In this document: piece after piece, positions 8,324-8,592 of the stretch | How positions within the stretch are numbered: the stretch's first letter is position 1 | How the letters are laid out: each line of letters opens with the position of its first letter | NCBI GenBank assembly: GCA_016844425.1 | Contig: JAERML010000034.1 | Location: forward strand, 1-8,592 | From: Bacteroidota bacterium | Lineage (GTDB): Bacteria; Bacteroidota; UBA10030; UBA6906 | Length of the DNA stretch: 8,592 nt | Reading direction: 5' to 3' | The notes under the pieces: generated by a model | Databases searched by the model: none | What the model saw: only the letters and a program-made list of their open reading frames with translations | What the model was told of the DNA's origin: nothing | Made by a program: the position numbers and the translations under genes

Positions 8324-8592
8324 ATGAACATTCTTGTCACAGGGGGTGCAGGGTTCATCGCGTCGCATATTGTGGATGCCTACATTAGCGCCGGCCACTC
8401 GGTCGCCATTATGGATAATCTCTCAACAGGCGTGCGTGAAAATGTTCACCCCGGCGCCAGATTCTACCAGCTTGATATCAGAGATGCCGGGAAGGTTGAG
8501 GAGATTTTTCGCCGGGAGCGGTTCGACGTTGTGAACCACCACGCAGCGCAGATGGATGTCCGACGGTCCGTTGCAGATCCCATGTACGATGC
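8324..8592 (+). CDS. NAD-dependent nucleotide-sugar epimerase/dehydratase, N-terminal part (GalE-like)
   Basis: This gene is cut by the right edge; 89 codons plus two bases are visible. The start MNILVTGGAGFIASH is the Rossmann NAD-binding fingerprint of extended short-chain dehydrogenases. Asp31 (in IMDNLSTG) should bind the adenosine ribose, LDIRD (50-54) the adenine, and VVNHHAAQMDVRRSVADP (69-86) is the beta-4 segment of UDP-glucose 4-epimerase-like enzymes. The third glycine of the GxxGxxG motif is replaced by Ala13; some epimerases have this and it need not harm NAD binding. The catalytic Tyr-x-x-x-Lys lies beyond the window, so 4-epimerase, 4,6-dehydratase and decarboxylase roles cannot be told apart. 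The ATG lies 13 bp after the GT-C gene without a Shine-Dalgarno sequence. Its presence supports a sugar-nucleotide and surface-glycan locus continuing to the right. Confidence 0.88.
   Translation, partial: MNILVTGGAGFIASHIVDAYISAGHSVAIMDNLSTGVRENVHPGARFYQLDIRDAGKVEEIFRRERFDVVNHHAAQMDVRRSVADPMYD

Overview
The window looks like ordinary chromosomal DNA of a Gram-negative bacterium. It carries a compact run of genes, all on the + strand. The three hints about taxonomy are the near absence of Shine-Dalgarno sequences, the roughly 50-55% G+C look of the genes, and a sigma-54 type regulator beside a glutaryl-CoA dehydrogenase. Together they would fit a lineage of the Bacteroidota/Ignavibacteria/Chlorobiota (FCB) kind. 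This placement is an inference of low confidence, because no rRNA or other marker gene is present.

Layout: (1) At 1-231 is the C-terminal tail of a sigma-54-dependent response regulator, with its Fis-type DNA-binding helix-turn-helix. (2) At 232-554 is a non-coding stretch of 323 bp, the most structured part of the window. It has a 6+6 inverted repeat, a perfect 13-bp palindrome, a 10-bp-stem terminator-like hairpin, and a second hairpin followed by six T's that ends 28 bp before the next start codon. (3) At 555-1724 is a glutaryl-CoA dehydrogenase with the residues expected of the decarboxylating type. (4) From 1812 to the right edge are guaB (IMP dehydrogenase), an M24B Xaa-Pro-type aminopeptidase, a GT4-like glycosyltransferase, purD (GAR synthetase), a polytopic GT-C (ArnT/PMT-like) glycosyltransferase and the first 89 codons of an NAD-dependent sugar epimerase.

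The junctions from guaB onward are 17, 3, 1, 1 and 13 bp, so these genes very probably share one transcript. The cluster joins two purine-biosynthesis enzymes (guaB in the GMP branch, purD at step 2 of the de novo pathway) to a peptidase and to what appears to be the start of a surface-glycan locus (GT4 enzyme, lipid-linked-sugar transferase, nucleotide-sugar epimerase). gcdH probably has its own control in the structured region ahead of it.

No mobile element, CRISPR array, tRNA, rRNA or obviously novel defence or metabolic system was found. The coding genes belong to well-known families and look intact, apart from the two cut by the window edges. The points worth a second look are the leader region before gcdH and the purD/glycosyltransferase arrangement.
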